Source: an uncultured Bellilinea sp. | GTDB lineage: Bacteria; Chloroflexota; Anaerolineae; Anaerolineales; Anaerolineaceae | Assembly (NCBI GenBank): GCA_938040735.1 | Contig: CALHYE010000001.1 | Span: 62,001-126,000, forward strand | DNA length: 64,000 bases | Direction of reading: 5' to 3' | In this document: piece by piece, positions 47,176 through 55,436 of the stretch | Position numbering within the stretch: the first letter of the stretch is position 1 | Layout: each line of letters begins with the position of its first letter | Program-made: the position numbers and the translations under genes | Notes under the pieces: generated by a model | Seen by the model: only the letters and a program-made list of their open reading frames with translations | The model's database searches: none | What the model was told of the DNA's origin: nothing

Positions 47176-47817
47176 ATGTCCCTCAGATTATTAGAACACT
47201 TCAAGAACCGCCCGGCAGTTTCCGTTTTGGTTTTAATCGCCGCTTTGCTGGCTCTGGTTCTTCTTTTGCCTGCGCCAAAATACCCGGAGGTGACGGAGCA
47301 GCGGTTGATGGATGACCCGATGTTGGGCAACCCGGATGCGCCGATTGTTTTGATCGAATATGGGGATTACGCCTGTGAAGTCTGCCGTTTATGGCATCGC
47401 GCTCAGGTGCGGGAGGGGTTACTCCAGCGTTATCCCGATCAGGTGCTGTTTATCTGGCGGGATAACGCCAGACGCAGCACGGCTTCCGTCAAGGCCGCTG
47501 AGGCGGGTCAGTGCGCCCATAACCAGGGGCGATTTTGGGAATATAACGCTTTGCTGTTCGAGCAGGAGTTGGGTTTGGGGGTAGAGGCATTGAAAACTTA
47601 TGCCTCCCGTTTGGGTTTGGATATGCCAACCTTCAACCAATGTCTGGATGAGAATACTATGCGCCGCAAGGTGGAGTTTGATATGCGGCGGGCGGGCGAA
47701 AACGGCTTCAGCGTCACCCCGGCATTCTGGCTGAACGGGGAAAAAATCATCGGCCCGCCGTCATTGGCTTATTTGAGTGAAATCATCGAGGGGCAACTGG
47801 CCGGCCGCCAGCCTTGA
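47176..47817 (+). CDS. DsbA/thioredoxin-like exported oxidoreductase
   Basis: A 213-residue protein with an N-terminal membrane anchor (about 14-33) and a DsbA-like thioredoxin fold. The active site reads CEVC (Cys67, Cys70), preceded by GNPDAPIVLIEYGDYA, and the cis-Pro is in SVTPAFWLNGEKIIG. It should form or isomerise disulfides outside the membrane. GGAG lies nine bases before the ATG. It is divergent from the ABC operon and precedes the catabolic locus, but a strong promoter and leader separate it from the next gene. Confidence 0.9.
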   Translation: MSLRLLEHFKNRPAVSVLVLIAALLALVLLLPAPKYPEVTEQRLMDDPMLGNPDAPIVLIEYGDYACEVCRLWHRAQVREGLLQRYPDQVLFIWRDNARRSTASVKAAEAGQCAHNQGRFWEYNALLFEQELGLGVEALKTYASRLGLDMPTFNQCLDENTMRRKVEFDMRRAGENGFSVTPAFWLNGEKIIGPPSLAYLSEIIEGQLAGRQP

Positions 47818-47877
47818 GACCAGCTGATAGCCGACAATTTGTATGACAATTATCCGCCGCTATAATTACAAGTGTTA

Positions 47878-47906
47878 TTGACTGAGTTTTTTGGTTTGAT
47901 TATAAT
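47878..47906 (+). promoter_or_regulatory. Strong sigma70-type promoter at the head of the catabolic locus
   Basis: TTGACT (47878-47883), 17-bp spacer and TATAAT (47901-47906). A second possible -10 (TATAAT, 47861-47866) lies just upstream with a poor -35. The predicted leader before the gene at 48096 is about 180 nt. Confidence 0.82.
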
Positions 47907-47971
47907 AAAAATACTTCACCCTACAGTTTCATAAAGAAGCGCTATCATTACCCCCACAATTCATTCGTGAG

Positions 47972-48011
47972 ACCCGTCCAGCAAGCGTAAAAGCCTTGCG
48001 GGTTCTTTTGT
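47972..48011 (+). terminator. Attenuator-like hairpin in the leader of the catabolic locus
   Basis: ACCC/GGGT (47972-47975, 48000-48003) and GCAAG/CTTGC (47981-47985, 47995-47999) form a bulged stem that is followed by a T-rich run (TTCTTTTGTTT). It lies between the promoter and the first gene, so it may control read-through. No known riboswitch core was recognised upstream. Confidence 0.45.
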
Positions 48012-48095
48012 TTCCATTCCTCTCAACCGCAACACCCCTACCCGGAGGATTGGAAACCTTCCGTTAATCCCAATTCTTAATAAGGAGCAAACCAG

Positions 48096-48821
48096 ATGAA
48101 ACTTACCCCCCCAACTCCCGTATCCGTGGATACTCTGACGATTGACATTGGCGAAGTTGAGGCGATTTTGCAGGGCTATCCCATGCAATTGCCGCCCTGG
48201 CCGGAAGCCACCTTCCTGCTGAAAGACGGCCGCACGCTTTACTTGCGCTCAATGACTGAAGATGACATTCCTACCCTGCTCGGCTTCATGGAGCGGGTGA
48301 TGAAGGTTGAGAAAGATTTTTACGATATTGTCGGTGTGCGCGTTTATGGTGAAATTCTGGCGGTCAAACGCAAGCGGATTAAGGATGCCTTTACGATTTT
48401 GGGCTTAATTGACGGCGAATTTGTTGGCTTTGCCAACGGGCGTTTCTGGAATAAAGATCTGGCAATCAGCCTGCATACCATGGCTTTTTCGCGGCGCGGG
48501 CGGGTAGGCTGGGCGATGTACTACGCCAAAACCTACTATGCCATGGAAATTTGCAAAGCCAAGGAGTGGTGGTCAACGTTTGAAAGTTACAACGGCTGGC
48601 GCATGGCCGGTCTGGCGATGGCGCAGCCGACCAAGCCGTGGCCGGAATATCAGCATGAACTGGGCGGCGCTAAGGTCTTCTATGTCAATCAGGATCATTG
48701 GAACATCCAGCTCAAACAATATCTGGTGGATGCGGTCGGCAATGACCTGAACTTCGATGTGCCGGAAGAAGTGCGCAAAGCCAACGCCGTGCTGCGAGTT
48801 CCGGAAAATCTTGAACTTTAA
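48096..48821 (+). CDS. GNAT-like N-acetyltransferase domain protein at the head of the catabolic locus
   Basis: A 241-residue soluble protein. Residues about 40-160 resemble a GNAT acetyltransferase start (LKDGRTLYLRSMTEDDIPTLLGFMERV, split), then AVKRKRIKDAFTILGLIDGEFVGFANG and a later AMEICKAKEWWSTFE helix. The acetyl-CoA loop (Q/R-x-x-G-x-G/A) is not clear, so enzymatic activity is uncertain. AAGGAG lies nine bases before the ATG. It has its own promoter, and a hairpin follows it. Its position next to fdrA suggests a link to the same pathway but no function can be assigned. Confidence 0.7.
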   Translation: MKLTPPTPVSVDTLTIDIGEVEAILQGYPMQLPPWPEATFLLKDGRTLYLRSMTEDDIPTLLGFMERVMKVEKDFYDIVGVRVYGEILAVKRKRIKDAFTILGLIDGEFVGFANGRFWNKDLAISLHTMAFSRRGRVGWAMYYAKTYYAMEICKAKEWWSTFESYNGWRMAGLAMAQPTKPWPEYQHELGGAKVFYVNQDHWNIQLKQYLVDAVGNDLNFDVPEEVRKANAVLRVPENLEL

Positions 48822-48842
48822 GGCGAATGGATGGTGTGTCCC

Positions 48843-48873
48843 GGTCTGACCTGTTTCAAAGACAGGTCAGACC
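48843..48873 (+). repeat. Perfect 12-bp hairpin, REP-like
   Basis: GGTCTGACCTGT and ACAGGTCAGACC form an exact inverted repeat with a 7-nt loop, 21 bases after the preceding stop. There is no T tract. It may be a transcript-stability element or one copy of a dispersed repeat. Confidence 0.7.
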
Positions 48874-48907
48874 CGCTGATCAGAAGGTGGTACTGGAACT
48901 GTCCCGA

Positions 48908-48936
48908 TTGACTCGAATATCCTAAAGTGCTATACT
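48908..48936 (+). promoter_or_regulatory. Strong promoter and leader of the fdrA operon
   Basis: TTGACT (48908-48913), 17-bp spacer and TATACT (48931-48936). The leader to 49168 (about 225 nt) is AT-rich and contains no structure I can recognise and no supported gene. AGGAG lies seven bases before the fdrA start. Confidence 0.82.
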
Positions 48937-49168
48937 CAATTTGTCAGTTGTCCAACATTTCATTTATTTACCGGAACTCTAACGAGTTTGTCTCTAACCA
49001 CACCGAATCAGAAAATCAAAATCGAAGCAAAACCCCATACCGGAAGGCAATTCCTTTTCAGACCCTAGCTGAAAATGGATTTTCAAATTTCCTTTTTCTG
49101 CCAAAATCAACCGATGGAACAGCGTTCGATTTCGGTGATTTTGATGATTCCAAGAACAGGAGTGAAAC

Positions 49169-50908
49169 ATGAGCGTGATTAAATCTGAAATTCGTGGCGG
49201 GGTATATTATGACTCGGCAGTATTAATGGCGTTACAGCGTTCGCTGGCTGATTTACCGGGTGTTGAAGATGCCGGTGTGATTATGGGTACTCCCACCAAC
49301 AAAGAACTGCTGGTGCGGGTTAATTTGGTTACACCGGAAGTCGAACAGGCTAAAGAGAACGATCTGGTGATTGTGGTGCGGGCGGGCGATGAACGCGCAG
49401 CCAGCGACGCTCTCCAGCGGGTAGATGAACTGCTTTCGGCGCGCAAGTCCAGCATCCAACAGGATTACCGGCCGCGCAGCCTAGATGGCGCTCAAAGCAT
49501 GATGCCGGATGCCAATTGGGTGTTGGTTTCGGTAGCGGGCCGTTACGCTGCCGGGGTTGCCCGCGAGGCGCTGCGACTCAACAAGCATGTTTTCCTCTTC
49601 AGCGATAATGTGTCCGTTGAAGAGGAAATTTCTTTAAAAGCGGAAGCGGCGCAGAAAGGTTTGCTGGTTATGGGGCCGGATTGCGGCACTGCCATGATCA
49701 ACGGGATTGGTCTGGGATTTGCCAATAAAGTCCGTCGCGGGCCAATTGGTGTGGTGGCAGCCGCCGGCACCGGTTTGCAGCAAGTCGCTTCGCGGATTGA
49801 CCAGTTGGGCGGCGGTATGACTTTTGGGATTGGCACCGGTGGGCGGGATCTTTCCGAAAAGGTGGGCGGCGTGACCTTTTTGATGGGGCTGGATGCTCTC
49901 AGCCGCGATCCGGATACCAAAGTGATTGTGCTGGTTTCCAAACCCCCTTCTCCAAAAGTGGCCGATCAGGTGTTGCGCGTGGCGCGCAAAGCCGGTAAAC
50001 CGGTAGTGGTGAACTTTATCGGACGCACGCCCATTTCTCGGCGGGTGGGCAATCTGTTCTTTGCTTCCGGGCTGGATGATGCGGCTGCCCTCGCGGTTGA
50101 ATTGGTTAAGAATCCGCCGGTGTTGGAAGGCGAGCCGGAACTGCCGATTGCCCGCTTTGCCCCTGGTCAAAAATACCTGCGTGGTTTGTTCTCCGGTGGA
50201 ACGCTGGCCTATGAAGCGCAGCACCTGTTGACCGAATATGTACCCAAAGTATATGCCAATGCGCCGATCAATAAAGAAAATAAATTAAAAGATTCGCTGG
50301 TCAGTGTGGAACATACCATCGTGGATCTGGGTGAGGATGAATTTACCGTAGGGCGTCTGCACCCGATGATGGACAACGACCTGCGCATCCGTCGTATGAT
50401 GGAAGAAGCGGAAGATCCGGAAGTTGCGGTGATCTTCCTGGATGTGGTGATTGGGTTTGGTTCTCATCCCGACCCAGCCAGTGAATTGGGCCCTGCGATT
50501 GCTGAGGCCAAAGCCAAAGCCGAAAAGGCCGGTCGTTATCTGGAAGTGGTGGCAGTCTGCACCGGCACGGAGGAAGACCCGCAAAAGCTCAGCCATCAAA
50601 TCCGTCAGTTGAAACAAGGCGGGGCGTGGGTCGAAACCAGCAATGAAGTTGCCGTGCGTTATGCCGGTCAAATCCTGCAGGCTCTGAACCAGCCCAGCGA
50701 AGAAACTCAACTCATCGCTGCGCCGGTGGATTTAGAAACGCTCAAAAAGCCGGTCAAAGCGTTAAATGTGGGCCTGGAATCATTTGCCGAAAACTTGACC
50801 GCTCAAGGAGCGCCTGTTTTACAGGTGGACTGGCAGCCTCCGGCGGCTGGCAATGAAAAATTGGCCAGCATTCTGGAACGGATGAAGAAACTTTCATCCG
50901 CGGAATAA
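49169..50908 (+). CDS. fdrA: FdrA family protein (acyl-CoA synthetase-like; carbamoyltransferase subunit candidate)
   Basis: A 579-residue protein related to succinyl-CoA synthetase folds. It shows the FdrA start (IRGGVYYDSAVLMALQRSL), LVMGPDCGTAMINGIGLGFAN and GPIGVVAAAGTGLQQVAS (nucleotide- or CoA-type loops), plus a second Rossmann-like half (KYLRGLFSGGTLAYEAQ). E. coli FdrA, with YlbE and YlbF, has been reported to form the oxamate carbamoyltransferase of anaerobic allantoin breakdown. Here the YlbE homologue follows 34 bases downstream, but no YlbF-type DUF2877 gene is present. The substrate is therefore open. Confidence 0.92.
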   Translation: MSVIKSEIRGGVYYDSAVLMALQRSLADLPGVEDAGVIMGTPTNKELLVRVNLVTPEVEQAKENDLVIVVRAGDERAASDALQRVDELLSARKSSIQQDYRPRSLDGAQSMMPDANWVLVSVAGRYAAGVAREALRLNKHVFLFSDNVSVEEEISLKAEAAQKGLLVMGPDCGTAMINGIGLGFANKVRRGPIGVVAAAGTGLQQVASRIDQLGGGMTFGIGTGGRDLSEKVGGVTFLMGLDALSRDPDTKVIVLVSKPPSPKVADQVLRVARKAGKPVVVNFIGRTPISRRVGNLFFASGLDDAAALAVELVKNPPVLEGEPELPIARFAPGQKYLRGLFSGGTLAYEAQHLLTEYVPKVYANAPINKENKLKDSLVSVEHTIVDLGEDEFTVGRLHPMMDNDLRIRRMMEEAEDPEVAVIFLDVVIGFGSHPDPASELGPAIAEAKAKAEKAGRYLEVVAVCTGTEEDPQKLSHQIRQLKQGGAWVETSNEVAVRYAGQILQALNQPSEETQLIAAPVDLETLKKPVKALNVGLESFAENLTAQGAPVLQVDWQPPAAGNEKLASILERMKKLSSAE

Positions 50909-50942
50909 TTCATCCGGTTTGAAAAAACATTTGGAGGAAAAA

Positions 50943-52187
50943 ATGATCAATATTGAGGAAGCCAACAAAAAAGCTGTTGAAAACATGATGGAAGCCCGGC
51001 CGGTGGTGGTTGGGGTGGCTCCGGCGATTGAGGTGATTCCGGGTATGAAGGATAATCTCCTGCTCCATGCAGGTCCTCCGGTAACATGGGAGCGGATGTG
51101 CGGCCCAATGAAAGGAAACATGATCGGCGCGTTGCTGTTTGAGGGTGTGACGAAAGATGCACAGGAAGCCGAAGCCATGCTGGCTTCCGGAAAGTATCAG
51201 TTTGCGGCCTGTCATGATTTTGCCTCGGTCGGGCCGATGGCGGGGGTGATTTCCCCCAAGATGATGGTTTTTATCGTCGAGGATCAGGTCTTTGGCAACA
51301 AAGCCTATTCCGGCTTGAACGAGGGGCGCGGCAAAGTAATTCGCATGGGATACTACGGGCAGGATGCGATCGAGAGAATGCTTTGGTTGAACGAGGTATT
51401 TGGCCCAACGGTAGATGCGGCCCTAAAATCCAGCGGCGGGGTTGACCTGCGTTCCCTGTTAGGTAAAGCGCTGCACATGGGCGATGACGGCCACAACCGG
51501 CTTGATGCGGCTTCAATTTTGTTTACGACTGTGCTGGCGCCGCATGTCTCGAAAGTTGCCAAGAACTCTGACATTGCCTTCGATGTGTTGAAGTTCATGG
51601 GCGAAAATGCGCTCACCATCTTGAACCCCGTGATGGCCGGCTGTAAAACCGCTTCCATGGCCGCCCATGGCGTCGAAGGCAGTACGGTTGTGTCGGTTAT
51701 GGGACGCAACGGTACCGATTTCGGTCTGAAAGTCAGCGGTTTGGGCGACCGCTGGTTTACCGCTCCTGCGCCGCATGTCAAGGCGTTGTACTTCGCCGGG
51801 TTCACCGAAAAAGACGCCAACCCCGACATTGGCGATAGTGTGATCACTGAAACAACCGGTATCGGCGGTTTTGCCATGGCAGCAGCCCCGGCGATTGTGA
51901 CTTTCATTGGAGGAAGAGCTCAGGACGCCATTCGCAACACTCTGGATATGTACGAGATCACCACCGCTGAGCATAAATATTACACCATCCCCTATCTGGA
52001 TTTCCGCGGGACGCCGACGGGCGTGGATATCCGCAAAGTGGTGGAAAAACAACTCGCGCCGCGGGTCAACACGGGTGTCGCTCACAAGGACCCGGGCGTC
52101 GGACAGGTTGGGGCAGGTGTGGTCAGTATGCCGATGTCGGCTTTTGAAGATGCCTTGATTGCTTTTGCCGATAAGTACGGCATTTAA
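50943..52187 (+). CDS. DUF1116 / YlbE family protein, partner of FdrA
   Basis: A 414-residue protein that matches E. coli YlbE along its length: LLHAGPPVTWERMCGPMKG, ALLFEGVTKD, FAACHDFASVGPMAGV, SGLNEGRGKVIRMGYYG, NPDIGDSVITETTGIGG, and NTGVAHKDPGVGQVGAG. These blocks are long and conserved, so function is probably kept. The family works with FdrA in carbamoyl transfer to give carbamoyl phosphate or the reverse. ATG 50943 has GGAGG at the right distance. No carbamate kinase is seen in the window. Confidence 0.92.
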   Translation: MINIEEANKKAVENMMEARPVVVGVAPAIEVIPGMKDNLLLHAGPPVTWERMCGPMKGNMIGALLFEGVTKDAQEAEAMLASGKYQFAACHDFASVGPMAGVISPKMMVFIVEDQVFGNKAYSGLNEGRGKVIRMGYYGQDAIERMLWLNEVFGPTVDAALKSSGGVDLRSLLGKALHMGDDGHNRLDAASILFTTVLAPHVSKVAKNSDIAFDVLKFMGENALTILNPVMAGCKTASMAAHGVEGSTVVSVMGRNGTDFGLKVSGLGDRWFTAPAPHVKALYFAGFTEKDANPDIGDSVITETTGIGGFAMAAAPAIVTFIGGRAQDAIRNTLDMYEITTAEHKYYTIPYLDFRGTPTGVDIRKVVEKQLAPRVNTGVAHKDPGVGQVGAGVVSMPMSAFEDALIAFADKYGI

Positions 52188-52214
52188 TCGCTTCGATCAG
52201 ACTGGAGGGAAAAA

Positions 52215-53885
52215 ATGGATCGTGAAAAGTTTATTAAGATGATGGCAGAAGCCAGGTTGTATGACCTGACTCAGGGATGCAGCATCTTCACGCCGCCCTT
52301 TCCCGGCGATAAAGCCCTGGAAGTACACTTCTTCAAGCGGGTAACCGGCGCTTACGGCGGCGGCGCCGGCGCTAACGGCCAGATTTTGAACTGGTCGAAT
52401 ACGGTGGGTACCCATCTGGTCGGTGAAACGGCGTTTCACTCCGGCGGGCGGGCAATCTCCGATATTCCCTTGAGCGACCTGTGCGGTCAGGGGGTGGTGG
52501 TAGATATTTCCGACATGGTTTCGGATTACAGCCTCTACACCCCGGAAATGATCATGAAGAAAGCCGATGTGCGAAAAGGCGATATCCTGATCATCAACAC
52601 CGGTTACCACCGCTATTCCTGGGATCAGCCGGATGTGTACAACCCCAATGCGCAAGGCGGCGTGGAATCGAAGGAATTTGGCTTTCTGGTGCGTCATCCC
52701 GGCCCTTCGCCGGAGTTCTTCCAGTGGGCGCTGGACATGCAGTTGAAATGGATCGGAGTGGATTGCGGTTGCGCCGAACACCCGATGAACACTCCGATTC
52801 GCCGGTTGCATGAAAACGAGTTTAAGAAAGCCGAAGCCAAGTTAATCAAAGAATACGGCAAGACCTGGGATGAGATGTTCCCGCAGGACTGGTACTATGA
52901 GATGACTCATGTCACCCTGCCCAAGAATCATCTCCTCTTCGTCGAGTCAATCGTCGGTGAGATTGACAAACTCAAAAATCAACGGGCTTGGATTGCGGTG
53001 ATGCCGATTCCCTTCATGGAAGTGGAAACGGCTTGGGCGCGGGTGGTGGCGTATCAGCCGCCGGAGTGGATGGATGAGAAAGAATTCTACGAAGCGATGG
53101 ACCGCGCTCAGATGATTGACCTGACCGTGCCGTTCTCGGTGCGTTCGCCGCAGTGGGCAAACTATGAGCCATTGACGGTCAAGTACTTTAAGCGGGTGGG
53201 CGGCGCTCATTACGGCATGGCGCGCAACGGTTCGATCTGCAACGCCTCGATCCATTTGGCCACCCACATGGACGGTGAAAAACACTTCTATCCGAACGGA
53301 CGCACAATTGGCGAGGTGCCGCTGGAAGAGTGGGTTGGTCCCGGCGTCATTGCCGATATTTCCGGCATGGTCAGCAATTCCAGCGTGTATTCCCCCGAAA
53401 TGATTGAAAAGGTCGTAGAAGTGCGCGAAGGCGATATTCTGATCATCAAGACTGGCTGGTACAAATACGGCTGGATCAGCCCGGATTCGGACGAATTTCG
53501 CTACATGATCAAGCACCCGGGGCCGTCCGCCGATTTTGCCCAGTGGGCAGCCGATAAAAAGATTAAGTGGATTGGCGTGGACTGCGTGGCTGCTGATCAC
53601 CCGATGAATACCATCCAGCGTATCTGGCATCCCAAGACCTTTGAAGAAGCCAACGAAAAACTCAAACGAGATTTTGGAAAGTCCTGGGATGAAATGTTCC
53701 CGCTGGATCAGTATTATCAGGATATGCACCTCAATCTCTTCCCGAAGAAGATCGTGCATGCCGAAAATCTGGGTTACCAGATTGCGGATGCCCCCAGCGG
53801 ACGCTACTACATCGGTTGTTTTGTCCAAAAAGCCATGGAAGCCGAATCGATGTGGGGCCGCTTTGTAGCCTTCAAGGAAGGATAA
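52215..53885 (+). CDS. Fused double cyclase/kynurenine formamidase-like hydrolase
   Basis: A 556-residue protein made of two homologous cyclase-family domains (about 1-275 and 285-556). The second has the metal motif H-x3-H-x-D-x3-H (His347, His351, Asp353, His357), as in kynurenine formamidase and isatin hydrolase. In the first, the same positions read Thr63, His67, Val69, Ala73, so three of four ligands are lost. Both domains keep HPMNT and KWIGVDC. Family members hydrolyse cyclic or aryl amides using Mn or Zn. Within this locus it probably opens a ring or cleaves a formamide. Confidence 0.9.
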   Translation: MDREKFIKMMAEARLYDLTQGCSIFTPPFPGDKALEVHFFKRVTGAYGGGAGANGQILNWSNTVGTHLVGETAFHSGGRAISDIPLSDLCGQGVVVDISDMVSDYSLYTPEMIMKKADVRKGDILIINTGYHRYSWDQPDVYNPNAQGGVESKEFGFLVRHPGPSPEFFQWALDMQLKWIGVDCGCAEHPMNTPIRRLHENEFKKAEAKLIKEYGKTWDEMFPQDWYYEMTHVTLPKNHLLFVESIVGEIDKLKNQRAWIAVMPIPFMEVETAWARVVAYQPPEWMDEKEFYEAMDRAQMIDLTVPFSVRSPQWANYEPLTVKYFKRVGGAHYGMARNGSICNASIHLATHMDGEKHFYPNGRTIGEVPLEEWVGPGVIADISGMVSNSSVYSPEMIEKVVEVREGDILIIKTGWYKYGWISPDSDEFRYMIKHPGPSADFAQWAADKKIKWIGVDCVAADHPMNTIQRIWHPKTFEEANEKLKRDFGKSWDEMFPLDQYYQDMHLNLFPKKIVHAENLGYQIADAPSGRYYIGCFVQKAMEAESMWGRFVAFKEG

Positions 53886-53896
53886 AACGGAAAATT

Positions 53897-53933
53897 GGCA
53901 GCCCTCAAAAAGTTGCAATTTTTGAGGGCTGCC
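53897..53933 (+). terminator. Strong hairpin after the cyclase-like gene
   Basis: A perfect 15-bp stem (GGCAGCCCTCAAAAA with its exact complement) with loop GTTGCAA begins 11 bases after the stop. The A-run and T-run inside the stem could act as a bidirectional terminator. No T tract follows the stem, so the molybdenum hydroxylase genes downstream may be partly co-transcribed. Confidence 0.65.
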
Positions 53934-54050
53934 GCCATAATATTAATCTCCGATTAATTAATGGTAGTGGACAGACAGGATCTTTTCCCCTTTTCATTCT
54001 CAAACTTTACAAAGGACTTTGAATAGCCCTCTCGAGGAGGTAATCGTTTT

Positions 54051-54923
54051 ATGAAACCGGCACCTTTTGAGTATTATGCACCGACCAGCGTGGAAGAGGC
54101 GCTCGCTACCCTGCAAAATCTTGGGTACGACGGGAAGGTGCTAGCCGGCGGTCAAAGTTTGATCCCGGCAATGAACTTCCGCATGGCGCGCCCGGCAGCG
54201 CTGGTTGACTTGAACAAAATCAAAGAATTGTTTTATATCAAGCCCACCGATGACGGCGGTCTGGCAATTGGCACCATGACTCGCGACAGCGTGGTGGAAA
54301 AAGACCCGCTGGTGGCCGAGCGTTTCCCGATTGTTCCTTATGTGGTTAAGCATATCGCCCATCCGCAAATTCGCAATCGGGGTACCTTTGGCGGGGCAAT
54401 TGCCCACGCCGACCCGGCCGCCCAAATTCCGGCTTTATCGGTAGCCCTGCAGGCTCGTTTTTTGGTGCGCAAACAAGGCGGTGAACGGTGGGTGAATGCC
54501 GAGGAATTCTTTATGGGGCCGTTCATGACCGTGCTGGAACCGGAAGAAATGCTGGCGGAGGTAGCGCTCCCGCCCATGGCAAAAGGCAGCGGGGCTTCGT
54601 ATCAGCAGGTTTCCCGCCAAAAGGGAGGTTATGCCCAGGCGGCTGTGATCAGTGTGGTGGTGGTGGACGAGAATAAACGCTGCAAGGATGCCCGGGTTGT
54701 CCTGTTTAGTGTTGGCGAAACTCCCATTCTCTCTCAGGCAGCCCGAAAGATTCTGATGGGCAATTTGCCGACACCGGAAGCGATTGCCGAGGTGGCCGAG
54801 AAAATCTCCAAAGAAGAGGTTGATCCCGGCACGGATATTCACGGCACGGCAGAATACCGCCGCCATCTGGTCAAAGTGCTGGTGAGACGCGGCCTGACCG
54901 AAGCCTTTGAACGAGCAAAGTAA
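54051..54923 (+). CDS. Molybdenum hydroxylase FAD-binding subunit (CoxM/XdhB-like)
   Basis: A 290-residue medium subunit of the xanthine dehydrogenase superfamily. It shows the N-terminal FAD-binding domain with LAGGQSLIPAMNFRMARP, the second FAD loop NRGTFGGAIAHADPAAQIP, and a CO_deh_flav_C domain after about residue 175. It passes electrons from the iron-sulfur subunit to an acceptor. GAGGAGGTAATCG lies before the ATG. The stop is followed 12 bases later by the small subunit. The lack of an obvious NAD-binding site is normal for CoxM types. Confidence 0.93.
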   Translation: MKPAPFEYYAPTSVEEALATLQNLGYDGKVLAGGQSLIPAMNFRMARPAALVDLNKIKELFYIKPTDDGGLAIGTMTRDSVVEKDPLVAERFPIVPYVVKHIAHPQIRNRGTFGGAIAHADPAAQIPALSVALQARFLVRKQGGERWVNAEEFFMGPFMTVLEPEEMLAEVALPPMAKGSGASYQQVSRQKGGYAQAAVISVVVVDENKRCKDARVVLFSVGETPILSQAARKILMGNLPTPEAIAEVAEKISKEEVDPGTDIHGTAEYRRHLVKVLVRRGLTEAFERAK

Positions 54924-54935
54924 AAGGAGGATGAT

Positions 54936-55415
54936 ATGGCTCAAACAGTCAAAATTAATGTTACCGTGAACGGCGAGCAGGTTGAGCGCGAGGTTGAGCC
55001 CCGTCTTCTGCTGAGCGATTTCATTCGCCACGATCTTGGTTTGACCGGCACACACGTCGGCTGCGAACACGGGTTGTGCGGCGCCTGTACCATTCTGATG
55101 GATGGCGAAGCGGTGCGGTCTTGTACCATCTTTGCCGTGCAGGCAGACGGTCACGAACTTCAGACGGTCGAATCATTGGGTACGCCGGATAACCTGCATC
55201 CAATCCAGCAAGCCTTCATCGAAAAACATGCCTTGCAATGCGGTTTTTGTACACCGGGGTTCTTGATGACGCTGGTGGATTATCTGGGAGATAACCCCAA
55301 TCCGACCGAGGAGGAGATTCGTGAGGCGATTGATGGCAACTTCTGCCGCTGTACCGGCTATTTCAACATCATCGAGGCGGTCAAGCTGGCTGCCGAAAAG
55401 ATGGCGTCTCATTAG
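54936..55415 (+). CDS. Molybdenum hydroxylase [2Fe-2S] subunit (CoxS/XdhC-like)
   Basis: A 159-residue small subunit. It carries a plant-type [2Fe-2S] motif (CEHGLCGACTILMDGE...C) and a C-terminal four-helix-bundle [2Fe-2S] site (CGFCTPGF and CRCTGYFN). It relays electrons from the molybdenum centre to FAD. The length is normal. AAAGGAGG lies just upstream. Confidence 0.95.
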   Translation: MAQTVKINVTVNGEQVEREVEPRLLLSDFIRHDLGLTGTHVGCEHGLCGACTILMDGEAVRSCTIFAVQADGHELQTVESLGTPDNLHPIQQAFIEKHALQCGFCTPGFLMTLVDYLGDNPNPTEEEIREAIDGNFCRCTGYFNIIEAVKLAAEKMASH

Positions 55416-55436
55416 TGGATGAAAGGAGAAGCAACC

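Noticed and set aside
48940-49168. Purine, guanidine or molybdenum-cofactor riboswitch before fdrA
   Set aside because: No conserved core of these classes was found in the leader.
48927-49172. 81-codon frame in the fdrA leader
   Set aside because: It starts on the -10 box and overlaps the fdrA start; composition is non-coding.
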